A stretch of 64,000 nt of DNA from Pseudomonadota bacterium (GCA_023426545.1 JAFAAN010000014.1:1-64000); one strand, 5' to 3'; shown: positions 15,337 through 24,640, counted from the first letter of the stretch. Translations and numbers: made by a program. Notes: generated by a model not told the origin, from the letters alone.

Positions 15337-16596
15337 TCACGCGGCGGCAGCGTGGTCCAGTGAGCGCCAGGTCCCCAGCGCCCAGTCCTGCTCTTCGGGG
15401 TCGTCGAAGCTCACCACGCACAAGGCACGGCGCTTGCCCGACGTACACAGGGCCGTCAGCCGGCACTCGCCCGGCTCCACGCGGAGCGAGGCCCTGCCGC
15501 TGACCCGCTCGCCGCGGTGCTCCAGGTCCAGCGCGCGGCGCTCCGCGAAGCTGTCGGCGCCGCCGTCCATCAGCGGGACGAAGCGCACGCTGCGCCGGTG
15601 GTCCCGAGCCACCCACGTCCCATCCTGGAGGTGTGTCTCCGCGAGCGAACCGGGGATGCGAATCTCCCAGCCCTCGGGCAGCGACACCTGGACCTCGCCA
15701 CGCCGGTAGCCGATGGGTGGTCCTCCTGGCGCCGCCGATGCGCGCCGGTGGACCTCTTCGGCCAGCGTGCCGCCCACGCCCAGGAAGCCGAGCACCTCCT
15801 GCCACTCCCGCCAGGGGTAGGGCAGCTCCGGGTCCTCTCGCCAGCCCTGCTCCAACAGGCGGGCCACGTCGCGCAGCAGCCGGCGCTCGTCCTCCAGCAA
15901 GGGTGGGCGCCAGATGACGTCCGTCCACAGGCGGCACCGCGCGCGGTTGAGCCGCGTGCGCGCGTGGAGGCCCGGTGTCCACCAGGGGAACACGTCGATG
16001 CCGCGGCGCGGGTCCTCGTACACATCCCGCAGCCATCGCGCGTCGCGGGGCCCCAGCGGCGTCAGCAGCGCGCCGGGATAGTCGAAGGTGTGGCCCAGGC
16101 GCATGGACAGCGCGAAGCCGGACTCACCCAGGCGGCGCATGCGCAGCACCTGCCCCACGGACTCCTGGAGTGATGCCAGCATGTGGACGTCCACCGGGTC
16201 GGCGTCACCCGTATGGAAGTACCCGGTGGGGTCACCGGGCTTCGCGGAGGTGTCGCTGTCCGCCCAGTCGATGCCGAGCGCGATGCCCAGAGACTTGAGG
16301 GCGTCACAGAGGAAGAGGTGGTAGCCGGGGCCCACGGCGGATGTCTCGGCGGAGACGGACACGTGGGCGCCCGAGGTAGCCACGAACGAGACCTCGCTCG
16401 CGGCCGGGTGGAGCCGCAGGCGGAGCATGGGAGTGCCCAGCGGACCTGCGTCCAGTCCGGTGCTTTCGAGCAGCTCGCCGTGCTGGGCCTCGAACCAGTG
16501 CGCGACACGCCGCAGCCAGGGGAGCGGGCCCTCGGGTGGGGCGCGAAGAAACCCGCTTCCCCGACGCGTACCGGCCAGTGACAACTTCACGCTCAT
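15337..16596 (-). CDS. Hypothetical protein, 419 residues
   Basis: I do not recognise this protein. The ATG at 16596 follows GGTGGGAT; a GTG directly before it is equally possible. There is no signal peptide or transmembrane segment. The N-terminal two thirds contain scattered Trp/Asp blocks (GIALGIDWADSD, PTGYFHTGDADPVDVHML, RGIDVFPWWTPGLHART). The last ~140 residues form a separable beta-rich unit (VQVSLPEGWEIRIPG ... RRSVRFVPLMDGGADSF ... RALCVVSFDDPEEQDWALG) reminiscent of small cytosolic beta-barrel or DUF domains. Coding potential is strong (GC-rich third positions throughout). It may be a multidomain effector or accessory protein. Upstream 16600-16850 contains no clear gene. Confidence 0.75.
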   Translation of the reverse strand: MSVKLSLAGTRRGSGFLRAPPEGPLPWLRRVAHWFEAQHGELLESTGLDAGPLGTPMLRLRLHPAASEVSFVATSGAHVSVSAETSAVGPGYHLFLCDALKSLGIALGIDWADSDTSAKPGDPTGYFHTGDADPVDVHMLASLQESVGQVLRMRRLGESGFALSMRLGHTFDYPGALLTPLGPRDARWLRDVYEDPRRGIDVFPWWTPGLHARTRLNRARCRLWTDVIWRPPLLEDERRLLRDVARLLEQGWREDPELPYPWREWQEVLGFLGVGGTLAEEVHRRASAAPGGPPIGYRRGEVQVSLPEGWEIRIPGSLAETHLQDGTWVARDHRRSVRFVPLMDGGADSFAERRALDLEHRGERVSGRASLRVEPGECRLTALCTSGKRRALCVVSFDDPEEQDWALGTWRSLDHAAAA

Positions 16597-16850
16597 CACA
16601 TCCCACCTGGTTTCTGAACCTGGATTCAGGTTCCGTTCACTATTTCAGCGTGGCTCTCCTGGAAGGTGCCACCGACGCGCAGTGGCTGACGGCTCGCCCT
16701 CCACGTCGTCACGCACCATGGGCATGGGTGCGTCCGCACGGAGGGCCGGGCGGTGGCGGTGGACCGGGGGGCACTCGTCCGGGCAGGCGGCTCGCCGCCG
16801 GGTGCCCATCCACCGCGGGGCACCCAGCTTGAGGTGGAGAGGAGGCCGCC

Positions 16851-17072
16851 ATGAGCAAGAAGAAGGATGTGTTGCACATTCCCCCCGAGGCCGTGCCCCC
16901 CGCGCCGGACCCGCAGGCGGGCAACGACGACGACACGCGCACGCCGCGCCACGGACCGCCCGTGTTGCAGCCGGATGGAGGGCCCGCGGGAACGCCTGGC
17001 ACCGGCGGCAGTCCGCGCATCATCGAGCCGGTGAAGTCGCCCGAGCCGTATCCCGGCTTCAGCGTGAGTTGA
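16851..17072 (+). CDS. Small Pro/Gly-rich hypothetical protein
   Basis: A 73-residue polar, low-complexity protein (MSKKKDVLHIPPEAVPPAPD ... GGSPRIIEPVKSPEPYPG) with an excellent Shine-Dalgarno (GAGAGGAGG, 5 bases from the ATG). It is likely intrinsically disordered and cytoplasmic, as there is no signal peptide. The stop codon lies inside the first arm of a hairpin that probably ends the transcript. Function unknown. Confidence 0.7.
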   Translation: MSKKKDVLHIPPEAVPPAPDPQAGNDDDTRTPRHGPPVLQPDGGPAGTPGTGGSPRIIEPVKSPEPYPGFSVS

Positions 17073-17120
17073 AGCAGGTGCTTCAAGAAGAGATGCCCAC
17101 GTCATCGGGGCGCGGGCATC
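17069..17120. terminator. Two stem-loops between convergent genes
   Basis: TTGAAGCA-GG-TGCTTCAA (17069-17086, perfect 8-bp arms) overlaps the stop of the small plus-strand gene. GATGCCC (17092-17098) pairs with GGGCATC (17114-17120). Both lie between convergent genes ending at 17072 and 17155, the expected place for termination. Confidence 0.45.
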
Positions 17121-17154
17121 TGTCCTGGTGCCCGTGTGGATGCGCTTGGCGGTT

Positions 17155-17619
17155 TTAGCGCGAGGTGTCGGGCTCCGGCAGTGGCGTGGGCGGCGTCATC
17201 CGGGTGTCCGGGTCCAACATGCCGCTGCCGCCCGTTCCCGGCTCCAGCGTGGAGCCGTCATCGGCACCCATCTCATCCGTCTCCTGGGGGGCGAGCGGCT
17301 CCACGTCTCCCGCGCCACCCGTGCCCGGCTCGGCGCTCATGTTGGGGTCCACGCTGTTCGGGGCCACGGCTTCATCCGTTCCGGGCGTCAGGGCCGGCTC
17401 ATCCATGCCCGCGCCGCCCATCCCGGGTGGCGTCGTGGTGTCCACGCTGGAGTCGGTGCTCGTCCCGGTGTTCGGGTTGCTCATCGTGCCCATGTCGTTG
17501 GAGTCCGTGGTGGGCGTCTCTCGTGTCGCGCTCGAGTGCGATTTACAGGCGGTCCCGAACGCGAGCGCACTCGCGGCGAGAGAGGCGAGGAGGGCCTTCG
17601 TCTTGAGGAACTGGCGCAT
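17155..17619 (-). CDS. Gly/Thr/Asp-rich lipoprotein
   Basis: A 154-residue protein. GGAG 7 bases before the ATG fixes the start. The signal MRQFLKTKALLASLAASALAFGTAC ends in a lipobox. The mature chain is disordered, with repeated PGTGGAG/PGTGGSG and Asp/Met/Glu-rich segments, and it resembles the PGTGGSG units of the 194-residue protein ~1 kb upstream on the same strand. Probably a surface or periplasmic structural lipoprotein; no enzymatic motif. Confidence 0.75.
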   Translation of the reverse strand: MRQFLKTKALLASLAASALAFGTACKSHSSATRETPTTDSNDMGTMSNPNTGTSTDSSVDTTTPPGMGGAGMDEPALTPGTDEAVAPNSVDPNMSAEPGTGGAGDVEPLAPQETDEMGADDGSTLEPGTGGSGMLDPDTRMTPPTPLPEPDTSR

Positions 17620-17772
17620 GTACGTTCTCCGGTAGGTCTGCGTCTGCCTGCTGCTGGCCGGGAACGTGAGCAGCCGGTGAGCGGACGGCAGAGGCCCCTC
17701 CCACGGACGCCTGCCCTCCGAGCGGCGGCGGGAATGGAACGCGCGTACGCCTTGCTCCGCTGGAGATGTCCT

Positions 17773-18053
17773 TCAGTCGTCGCCGTTGGGGCCCACCAGG
17801 CGCGGGCGGTCGTTGCCCCGGCCACCCTGCGAGCGCCGCTGGAGTGAATCGCGCCAGCGCGGTGTCAGCAGCGGACACGCCGCGAGCGCGGCGGCGGCCT
17901 CGGGGGCCTGTCCGTGCATGGCCCGGTTGGCGAACGCGACGGTGAAGGCGGGGAAGGGGCGCTCCCTCGGCGCGATGGCACCGGCCGTGCCCAACTCCCG
18001 GGGCAGGCCCACCCGCAGCGACGCGATAGGATGCGCGACACGGTGGTGTCCAT
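17773..18053 (-). pseudogene. Probable degraded gene in the 17620-18243 interval
   Basis: In this 624-base stretch the minus strand shows a convincing coding pattern for ~75 codons (RVGLPRELGTAGAIAPRERP ... AFANRAMHGQAPEAAAALAA ... TPRWRDSLQRRS), with nearly all third positions G/C, ending in a stop at 17773. Upstream of ~18030 the good third-position pattern moves to another frame, starting ATG at 18053 (MDTTVSRILSR). This suggests a single frameshift; no Shine-Dalgarno precedes that ATG. No family recognised. The rest of the interval shows nothing clear. Confidence 0.35.
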
Positions 18054-18243
18054 GGCGGCGGGACAAGGCAGGCGTGCGGGGCCATGTCCAGCGGGGCACG
18101 CCCCGTTGATGGCGCTGAAGAGGAGTCACAGCGAGGGGCGCCACACGGAGGGAGGGCCGCCTCGTGTCCAGCGCGGTATGTCCTGCCAGCGGCACCGCGA
18201 GGACCGCGGTGCCGGGGGACGTTTCATGTAGAGGAGGCGCGGG

Positions 18244-18828
18244 TTAGTAGCCCGTGCCCCCGTCGTTCACGACGCCCGAGGGGGCCGGGACGGTGTTGGA
18301 TGTTCCGGTCCCTGGCGAGGTGTCGATGCCAGGGGTGGTTCCCGCTCCCGGCGTCGTGCCCACGCTCGGCGTCGTGCCGACACCCGGCGTCGTACCCACG
18401 CCCGGCGTGGTGCCGACACCCGGCGTGGCGCCCATTCCGGAGCCGCCGGTGCCCGCGTCCGTCCCGTAGGGCGCGGTGCCCGGGACGGTGGACGTGGAGC
18501 CCTCCGCGTTGGTGTCGTACGGCGTCGTGCTCGGGGCACCCGAGCCGCCCGTGCCGGGCGTCGTCGTGCCGGGCGTCGTCGTGCCCGGAGGCGTCGTGCC
18601 GGGCGTGGTCGTCGTCGTGCCCGGAGGCGTCGTGCCGGGCGTGGTGGGAGTGGTCTGCGTTGGAGAGGTGCTTCCAGGCGCGGTGCCCGGTGTCACCGTC
18701 TGTCCGGTGTTCGGGTCCACCTGTGACACCCGCTCGGGCGCGTCCGCCGCACCGTGGGCGGTTCCCACCGCGAGGGTCCCCGCCAGCGTCCCTGCCCACA
18801 GCCAACCCCACTTCATCTGCTCCGCCAT
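18244..18828 (-). CDS. Secreted Thr/Pro/Gly repeat protein
   Basis: A 194-residue protein with a signal peptide (MKWGWLWAGTLAGTLAVGTAHGA; start ATG 18828 with GGAGAG upstream, or the internal ATG at 18816). The mature chain is almost entirely short tandem repeats: TTPGTTPPG-type units (~60-100) and GTTPGVGTTPGV-type hexads (~140-175), separated by GTGGSG linkers. It is likely an extended, possibly glycosylated cell-surface spacer. It is 33 bases downstream of the MMPL transporter gene on the same strand and so is probably co-transcribed. The repeats make this locus prone to slippage length variation. Confidence 0.72.
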   Translation of the reverse strand: MAEQMKWGWLWAGTLAGTLAVGTAHGAADAPERVSQVDPNTGQTVTPGTAPGSTSPTQTTPTTPGTTPPGTTTTTPGTTPPGTTTPGTTTPGTGGSGAPSTTPYDTNAEGSTSTVPGTAPYGTDAGTGGSGMGATPGVGTTPGVGTTPGVGTTPSVGTTPGAGTTPGIDTSPGTGTSNTVPAPSGVVNDGGTGY

Positions 18829-18861
18829 GTTGCTCTCCCCCCCATTGTGAATGCGTGTGCT

Positions 18862-21393
18862 TCAGCTCGCGTGCGTGGGCTCACCGCGCTTCGAGCGCCG
18901 CGGTGGCCCTGATTCCTGTGAGTCCTTTGGCGTGGGATGGCGCCGCAGCCTGCGCTCGGACAGCACCAGCAGCAGGGCCGGGAAGGCCACCAGCATGACG
19001 AGAAGGTTGGTGGCAAAACCCAGAATCGCAAGCGCGCCAATGGAGTTGAGGCCCGGGTGGTCGGCGAGGAGGAGCGCGCCAAAGCCCATCGCGCTCGTCA
19101 GCAGGCCGCCGCAGATGGCCTTCCCCGTCTCCGAGTACACCGACACGAAGTCATTGCCGGGTGACGCCAGGCGCGTCAGCAGGTGGACGCCGGCGTCCAC
19201 CGTCGTGCCGATGAGAATCGGGATGACGAGGACGTTGAGGTAGTTGAACGCCATCCCCAGCAGCGGCATCAGCCCCAGCAGCGCGAGCAGCGACACCACG
19301 GTGGGTGCCATGCACAGCAGGGCGATGCGCAGGCCGCCCAGCGTCAGCCACATGGCCAGCAGGACCGCCAGCGTGGTGCCTCCGAGGATGAGCGGCGCCT
19401 CGTGCGTCACCATGTCGAGGATGTCCGCCATCACCATGGACTCGCCGGCCGCGGCGACGCGCGTGCCCGCTGGTGTGCCCGCGCCGCGAATCTCCCGCGC
19501 GAGCGCGCGGACCGCCTTGCCGTCCGACTGGTCCACCGCCGGATACACCATGACGAAGCCGCCCGGCGCGCCCTGTCTGCCCACGAACTGCTGCCGCACG
19601 CTGGGGGGCAGGTCCGCGCGTGTGAAGGGCGGCGCGGCGGCCTGCTTGCGCAGCGCCTCCACCTGCTCCCGTTGCCTGGCGTCCAGCCGGTCCCCCGGGA
19701 CACGCTCCAGCAGCCGGGAGATGTCCTGGAGGACGCGCTGCTTCCGGGGCTGCTCCGGCGGCACCAGCGAGGACAGCGAGGCCACGAAGTCGATGGTGGA
19801 GTCCTTGCCGCGCTCGCGCTGCTGTGCGTGCAGCCGCTCCACCATCGCCTGTTCCTCCTCGGGCGTGCGGGTGAGCACCACCACCGGTGTCTGGGAGTAG
19901 CCGACGAGCCGGTTGACCTCGCGGTCCAGCACGAAGGAGGGCAGGTCCTGGTCCTCCAGCGAGCCGAAGTCGAAGTCGAAGCGCACGCGCCCCGTCTGGC
20001 TCAGCAGTGTCAGCAGCAGCACCGCGGACAGGAGGGTGATGCCGAGTCGGCGGCGTTGCAGCAGGTGCCCCATGGGCGAGCGCGCCGTGGTGATGGCCGC
20101 GCGATGGGGCTTCCAGCCCAGCCGTGAGACGAGCCCCAGCAGCCCGGGCAGCACCAGCACGTAGGCGGCGATGAGCACCACCATGCCCGCGCCCGCGATG
20201 GCGCCGAACTCACGGAACGCGAGGAAGCGCGAGGTGCCCAGCACGAAGAAGGTGAGCGCCGCCACCGCCGCGGAGATGAGCGCCGCGCCGCCGGTGTGCG
20301 TGAAGGACGTGCGCGTCGCCTCCTCGGACGTGTGGCCCTCGCCGCGCAGGTGCAGGTAGCGCCCCAGCAGGTGGATGCCGTGCTCCATGCCCAGGCCGCC
20401 GAGGATGGCGCCGAGGAAGCCCGTCAGGAGGTTCACCTCGCCGAAGACGAGCGCCACCAGCCCATACGTCCACGCCAGACCCGCGCCCACGGGCGTCAGC
20501 ACCAGGCCCACCGCCAGCGCGCCGCGGAAGTGGAAGAGGAGGTAGAGGAGCATCAGCGCGGTGGCCACCGCTGACGACACCGCGATGTCGCGCGCAATCT
20601 GCTTCTGCTGGTCCAGCTTCTTCTGGAAGGTGCCGGTGACGTCCACCTTGAAGCCGGGGCCGTACTTTGACAGGTCCTGCGCCGAGAGCAGCCCGCGCAC
20701 CTCGTCCGTCACCTTGCGCGAGAAGCCCAGGTTCGCGGAGGTGGTGTCCGGCTTGGCCAGCAGCACCACGCGGCGCTGGTCCGCGTCCAGGTAGTAGTCA
20801 CCCTGGCTGGAGGAGAGCCGCTGCCCGGCGCCGCCCGCGTACTTCGCCTCCAGGTCGGAGAAGTCCAGCGATGGCGGCGCTTCGTCCACCAGCGGCACGA
20901 AGAGCGGGTTGGCCTGCTGCTGCTCCCACTGGATGCGCGCGTCCAGCCGGCGGCGTACGTCCTCCAGGTCCGGCTCCGACAGGAAGTAGAGCGCCCGGTC
21001 GCGGAAGAAGGCGCCGGGGCGCTTCACCTCGACGAAGCGGATGCCGGGCAGGGCCTCCAGCTTCGGGGCGAGGTCGTCCGCGAAGCGTCTCAGGGATTCG
21101 GCGTCCCCGCCTTCCCCCACCACCGCCACCCAGCCAAGCGCGCCGAAGCGCTGCTCCAGCTCACGCAGGTCCTGGACGCTCTCGAAGGAGGGCGGCAGCA
21201 GGTCCACCAGGTTGGCGTTGAGGTGGAGCCCGCGCGAGAGGAGACCGCCCACCGCGGCCAGCACCAGGGCCAGCAGCAACGCCACCACCGGCCGCCGGTG
21301 GTTGTGCGCGGCCATCGCGCCCAGCGCTCGCTCCACGCGCCCCATCCACCTCGGCTCGCCCGGGGGTGATGTGTCGTTCAGGTGCGGTTCCAT
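18862..21393 (-). CDS. MMPL-family RND transporter
   Basis: An 843-residue inner-membrane protein. It has two halves, each with one transmembrane helix, a large periplasmic loop and then five helices. The first helix is VALLLALVLAAVGGLLSRG (~40-58), the first bundle lies at ~270-450 (with GAILGGLGMEHGIHLLGRY) and the second at ~670-830 (with LIGTTVDAGVHLLTRLASPG). The paired Gly-rich/Asp-His motifs are those of the MMPL/SSD type that moves lipids or lipid-like molecules across the membrane, rather than drug-efflux RND pumps. It is divergent from a close paralogue at 21793. The Shine-Dalgarno is weak. Confidence 0.88.
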   Translation of the reverse strand: MEPHLNDTSPPGEPRWMGRVERALGAMAAHNHRRPVVALLLALVLAAVGGLLSRGLHLNANLVDLLPPSFESVQDLRELEQRFGALGWVAVVGEGGDAESLRRFADDLAPKLEALPGIRFVEVKRPGAFFRDRALYFLSEPDLEDVRRRLDARIQWEQQQANPLFVPLVDEAPPSLDFSDLEAKYAGGAGQRLSSSQGDYYLDADQRRVVLLAKPDTTSANLGFSRKVTDEVRGLLSAQDLSKYGPGFKVDVTGTFQKKLDQQKQIARDIAVSSAVATALMLLYLLFHFRGALAVGLVLTPVGAGLAWTYGLVALVFGEVNLLTGFLGAILGGLGMEHGIHLLGRYLHLRGEGHTSEEATRTSFTHTGGAALISAAVAALTFFVLGTSRFLAFREFGAIAGAGMVVLIAAYVLVLPGLLGLVSRLGWKPHRAAITTARSPMGHLLQRRRLGITLLSAVLLLTLLSQTGRVRFDFDFGSLEDQDLPSFVLDREVNRLVGYSQTPVVVLTRTPEEEQAMVERLHAQQRERGKDSTIDFVASLSSLVPPEQPRKQRVLQDISRLLERVPGDRLDARQREQVEALRKQAAAPPFTRADLPPSVRQQFVGRQGAPGGFVMVYPAVDQSDGKAVRALAREIRGAGTPAGTRVAAAGESMVMADILDMVTHEAPLILGGTTLAVLLAMWLTLGGLRIALLCMAPTVVSLLALLGLMPLLGMAFNYLNVLVIPILIGTTVDAGVHLLTRLASPGNDFVSVYSETGKAICGGLLTSAMGFGALLLADHPGLNSIGALAILGFATNLLVMLVAFPALLLVLSERRLRRHPTPKDSQESGPPRRSKRGEPTHAS

Positions 21394-21792
21394 CGTGGGC
21401 CTGACGTCACCCGCCGCGGCCCCGGCGCTGCCGGTCGCGCGGAGGGCGGCGCGGCTTCCCCTCCCTCGTGTGCTCGCATGCGCGAGCCCGTGTCGCCGGG
21501 GAACGTGCCCACTGCCTGGGAGCGGTGCAGGCGCTCACGTTCGCCTGACCGCCCACCAGGTAGGGATATCCGACAGCGCCCGGGCGCCGGCTCAACCCAT
21601 CACGTCCCCTGGGGGCAGGGGGGCCGCGCTGGCCGTACGCAGGCGAGCATTCCCTCGGGACCCCGGTTACAGGGGGGAAGGTGATTCGTGACCTTACTTT
21701 CCGGCTCCCGGCATAAACGCGTTGACTCTCCCGTTGGTGCGTGCCCAAGGTGCCCGGCGATTCGGCCAGTCAACACATGCAGGTGTCGCAAC
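21394..21792. other. Divergent promoter region between the two transporter genes
   Basis: About 400 bases without a convincing gene. TTGACT at ~21721 is a possible -35 element reading plus, but no good -10 follows at 16-18 bases. GC-rich short inverted repeats (for example CCCCTGGGGGCAGGGGGG near 21604) are present. Both transporter genes are probably controlled from here. Confidence 0.4.
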
Positions 21793-24261
21793 ATGAGTGA
21801 GAAGCGTTGGTCGGAGCGGTTCGAAGGCGCCATGGGCCGCTGGGCCGTTCGGAACCACCGGAGGCCCTACCAGGCGCTGCTCCTGGCCCTGGTGCTCACC
21901 GTGTTGGGCGGCTACTTCTCCCAGACGCTGACGCTCAGCGCGGACTTCGTGGGGCTGCTGCCCAAGGCCTTCCCCAGCGTCCAGGACATCGAGAAGCTCC
22001 GCAAGCGCTTCGGTGGCCAGGGCAACGTGGTGGTGGTGGGCATGGGCGCGGATCCAGAGGTGCTCAAGCGCTTCGCGGATGACATGGCGCCCCAACTCGA
22101 GCAGCTGTCGGAGGTCCGCTACGTCAACTACCAGCGGCCCCGCGCCTTCTTCGACGAGCACTCGCTCTACTACGTGGACGTCGAGGACCTGGAGACCATC
22201 CAGGAGCGCATCGACGCGCGCATCACCTGGGAGAAGCAGCAGGCCAACCCGCTCTTCGTCCCGCTGATGGAGGAGGTCCCGCCGTCGGTGGACTTCTCCG
22301 ACATCGAGCAGAAGTACACCGGCCGCGCCAACCAGCGGCTCTCCGGGCAGGGCGACCTCTATTACATCGACCCCATCGAGCGCATGGTGGTGCTGATGGC
22401 GAAGCCCCGGGGCAGCGCCGCGGACCTGGACTACTCGACGAAGGTCGTGGGGCAGGTGGAGGACTTGTTGGCCAAGCAGGACCTGTCGAAGTACGGGCCG
22501 GGCTTCAAGACGGCGGTGACGGGGACCTTCAAGAAGAAGATCGACCAGCAGCGCGTCATCGTCGCGGACCTGGCGAGCGCGTCCACGCTGGCCATGGTGC
22601 TGCTGCTGGCCTACCTGGTCTTCCACTTCCGCAGCGCGCTGTCGGTGGGCCTCACCATGGCGCCGGTGATGGCGAGCCTGGGCTGGACCTACGGCTTCGT
22701 GGGGCTGGCCTACGGACAGGTGAACCTGCTGACGGGCTTCCTGGCGGCGGTGCTGGGCGGCCTGGGCGTGGAGCACGGCATCCACCTGCTGGGGCGCTAC
22801 ACCACGCTGCGTACGGAGGGGCAGAGCTCCGAGGAGGCGGTGGAGGAGGCCTTCCGGCACACCGGCTTCTCCTCGCTCATCGCGGCGCTGGTGGCGGCGC
22901 TCACCTTCCTCAGCCTGGCCCTGTCCGAGTTCAGGGCGTTCCGCGAGTTCGGCATCATCGCCGCGGTGGGCATGCTGGTGAGCATCTTCTCCTACGTGGT
23001 GATGCTGCCCGCGCTGCTGGGGCTGGCCTCGCGCTTCGGCTGGTCGCCGCGGGTGCACGAGGGCTCGGCCGGGCCGCTGAGCCTGCTGGCCCGCTGGCTG
23101 CCCCGCTCCTACCGGGGCGTGGGCATCGTGGTGGGCGTGGGCGTGCTGGCGCTGGTGTCGCAGGCCTACCGCATCACCTTCAACTACGACTCGCGCACGC
23201 TGGAGGACTACAAGCAGGCGTCGGCGGTGCTGGACCAGAAGGTGAACGACATCCTGGGCTACTCGCAGACGCCGGTGGTGGTGCTCACCGACTCGCCGGA
23301 GATGGAGCGCGAGGTGGTGCGCCAGCTCGAGGCGCGCAAGGCGGAGCGGGGCAAGGAGTCCACCATCGACTTCGTGGGCGCGCTGGCGGACCTGGTGCCC
23401 AAGCGGCAGGACGAGAAGCAGGCCATCCTCCAGTCCATCTCCGCGAAGCTGGAGAAGCTGGACCCGGAGCGGCTGCCCGAGGACACGCGCAACACGCTGG
23501 TGCGCGCGCTGAGCATGGCGAAGGCGAAGCCCTTCACGCTGGACTCGCTGCCCACCAGCGTGCGGCACCAGTTCGAGAGCCTGGATGGCAGCACGGGCGG
23601 CGTGGTGCTGGTGTACGCCGGTGGCATCAGCCTGTCGGACGGCGAGGGCACGCGGAAGTTCGCGAAGGAGGTGCGCGGCCTGCACATGCCGGACGGCAGC
23701 CAGGTGTCGGCGGCGGGCGAGGCGCTCATCCTGGCGGACATCCTGGACATGGTGTCCCGCGAGGGGCCGCGCATCCTGGCGGCGGCGGTGCTGAGCGTGC
23801 TGCTGGCCATGTGGCTGACGCTGGGCAGGCTGCGCACCGCGCTCATCTGCATGCTGCCCACGCTGCTGTCGGTCGTCGGGCTGGTGGGGCTGATGGCGCT
23901 GCTGGACCTCCAGTTCAACTACCTCAACATCATGGTGCTGCCGGTGCTGGTGGGCACCACGGTGGACGCGGGCGTGCACCTGGTGCAGCGCCTGGGCGAG
24001 CGCGGCGCGGACTTCGTGTCCGTGTACGCGGAGACGGGCCGGGCGATTACGGGCGGCCTGCTGACGAGCGCCATCGGCTTCGTCGCGCTCATCCTCGCCA
24101 AGCACCCCGGCCTCAACTCCATCGGTGACCTGGCCAACATGGGCTTCGGCATCAACCTGGTCATCGTGCTGCTGGGCTTCCCGTCGCTGCTGCTGCTGGT
24201 GGAGCGCTGGCGGAGCAAGCACAGCTCCGCGCCGGAGGAGCAGCCCGCGCCCGAGGCGTGA
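21793..24261 (+). CDS. MMPL-family RND transporter (paralogue)
   Basis: An 822-residue protein from ATG 21793; the extra 35 residues of the longer ORF are Cys/Arg-rich and non-conserved. It has the same architecture as its divergent partner, with a near-identical N-terminus (MGRWAVRNHRRPYQALLLAL), AAVLGGLGVEHGIHLLGRY in bundle one and LVGTTVDAGVHLVQRLGERG in bundle two. The C-terminus is charged and Pro-rich. A head-to-head duplication is evident. Candidate cargo is a lipid, hopanoid or carotenoid; the sequence does not decide. It is followed by a hairpin (GACACCGCG/CGCGGCGTC, 24309-24330) and a small lipoprotein gene. Confidence 0.88.
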   Translation: MSEKRWSERFEGAMGRWAVRNHRRPYQALLLALVLTVLGGYFSQTLTLSADFVGLLPKAFPSVQDIEKLRKRFGGQGNVVVVGMGADPEVLKRFADDMAPQLEQLSEVRYVNYQRPRAFFDEHSLYYVDVEDLETIQERIDARITWEKQQANPLFVPLMEEVPPSVDFSDIEQKYTGRANQRLSGQGDLYYIDPIERMVVLMAKPRGSAADLDYSTKVVGQVEDLLAKQDLSKYGPGFKTAVTGTFKKKIDQQRVIVADLASASTLAMVLLLAYLVFHFRSALSVGLTMAPVMASLGWTYGFVGLAYGQVNLLTGFLAAVLGGLGVEHGIHLLGRYTTLRTEGQSSEEAVEEAFRHTGFSSLIAALVAALTFLSLALSEFRAFREFGIIAAVGMLVSIFSYVVMLPALLGLASRFGWSPRVHEGSAGPLSLLARWLPRSYRGVGIVVGVGVLALVSQAYRITFNYDSRTLEDYKQASAVLDQKVNDILGYSQTPVVVLTDSPEMEREVVRQLEARKAERGKESTIDFVGALADLVPKRQDEKQAILQSISAKLEKLDPERLPEDTRNTLVRALSMAKAKPFTLDSLPTSVRHQFESLDGSTGGVVLVYAGGISLSDGEGTRKFAKEVRGLHMPDGSQVSAAGEALILADILDMVSREGPRILAAAVLSVLLAMWLTLGRLRTALICMLPTLLSVVGLVGLMALLDLQFNYLNIMVLPVLVGTTVDAGVHLVQRLGERGADFVSVYAETGRAITGGLLTSAIGFVALILAKHPGLNSIGDLANMGFGINLVIVLLGFPSLLLLVERWRSKHSSAPEEQPAPEA

Positions 24262-24358
24262 GCGCGCTGGCCGGAGACCGCGCCGCCCGGTAAGACAGCC
24301 CCGTGGAGGACACCGCGTCCGCGCGGCGTCTCTCCGTGGACTCCCATCGAGGTGAGCG

Positions 24359-24640
24359 ATGACGGTGAGCCGGATGCGAAGGGGTGGGCAGCGGTGGCTG
24401 ATGCTGGCCTTCGTCGGGGCGACGGTCCTGGCGGCCGGCTGCCGTCACGGCGCCGCGCGCGACGAGAAGCAGGGGGAGACCCGCTGTGCCGAGTCGCGCA
24501 GCCTGACGTGCATCACCGGGGTGAACTGCACCATGGACCGTGAGCGCGGCTGCGAGGTGTGCCGCTGCTCCACGGCCAACGGGCTCGAGCCCACCGACAA
24601 CCGCCGTCCCGCGGCCATGGAGCCGGAGCGCCGCTGGTAG
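24359..24640 (+). CDS. Small Cys-rich lipoprotein
   Basis: A 93-residue protein with GAGGTGAGCG before the ATG. The signal peptide LMLAFVGATVLAAGC ends in a strong lipobox. The mature domain has six Cys in ~30 residues (RCAESRSLTCITG, VNCTMDRERGCEVCRC), suggesting a disulfide-knotted mini-domain similar to short Cys-rich repeats in secreted eukaryotic-like proteins. It lies downstream of the transporter gene in the same direction. Function unknown. Confidence 0.7.
   Translation: MTVSRMRRGGQRWLMLAFVGATVLAAGCRHGAARDEKQGETRCAESRSLTCITGVNCTMDRERGCEVCRCSTANGLEPTDNRRPAAMEPERRW

Noticed and set aside
17786..18109. 107-residue plus frame in the 17.6-18.2 kb gap
   Set aside because: The minus strand shows the coding-type third-position bias over the same bases; the plus frame is Arg/Cys-rich.
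21721..21770. TTGACT as promoter for the second transporter gene
   Set aside because: No recognisable -10 element at 16-18 bases downstream, so kept only as a remark.
21694..24222. 842-residue minus-strand frame opposite the second MMPL gene
   Set aside because: Antisense reading of an obvious transporter; the composition (His, Gln, Arg runs) is that of a codon shadow.
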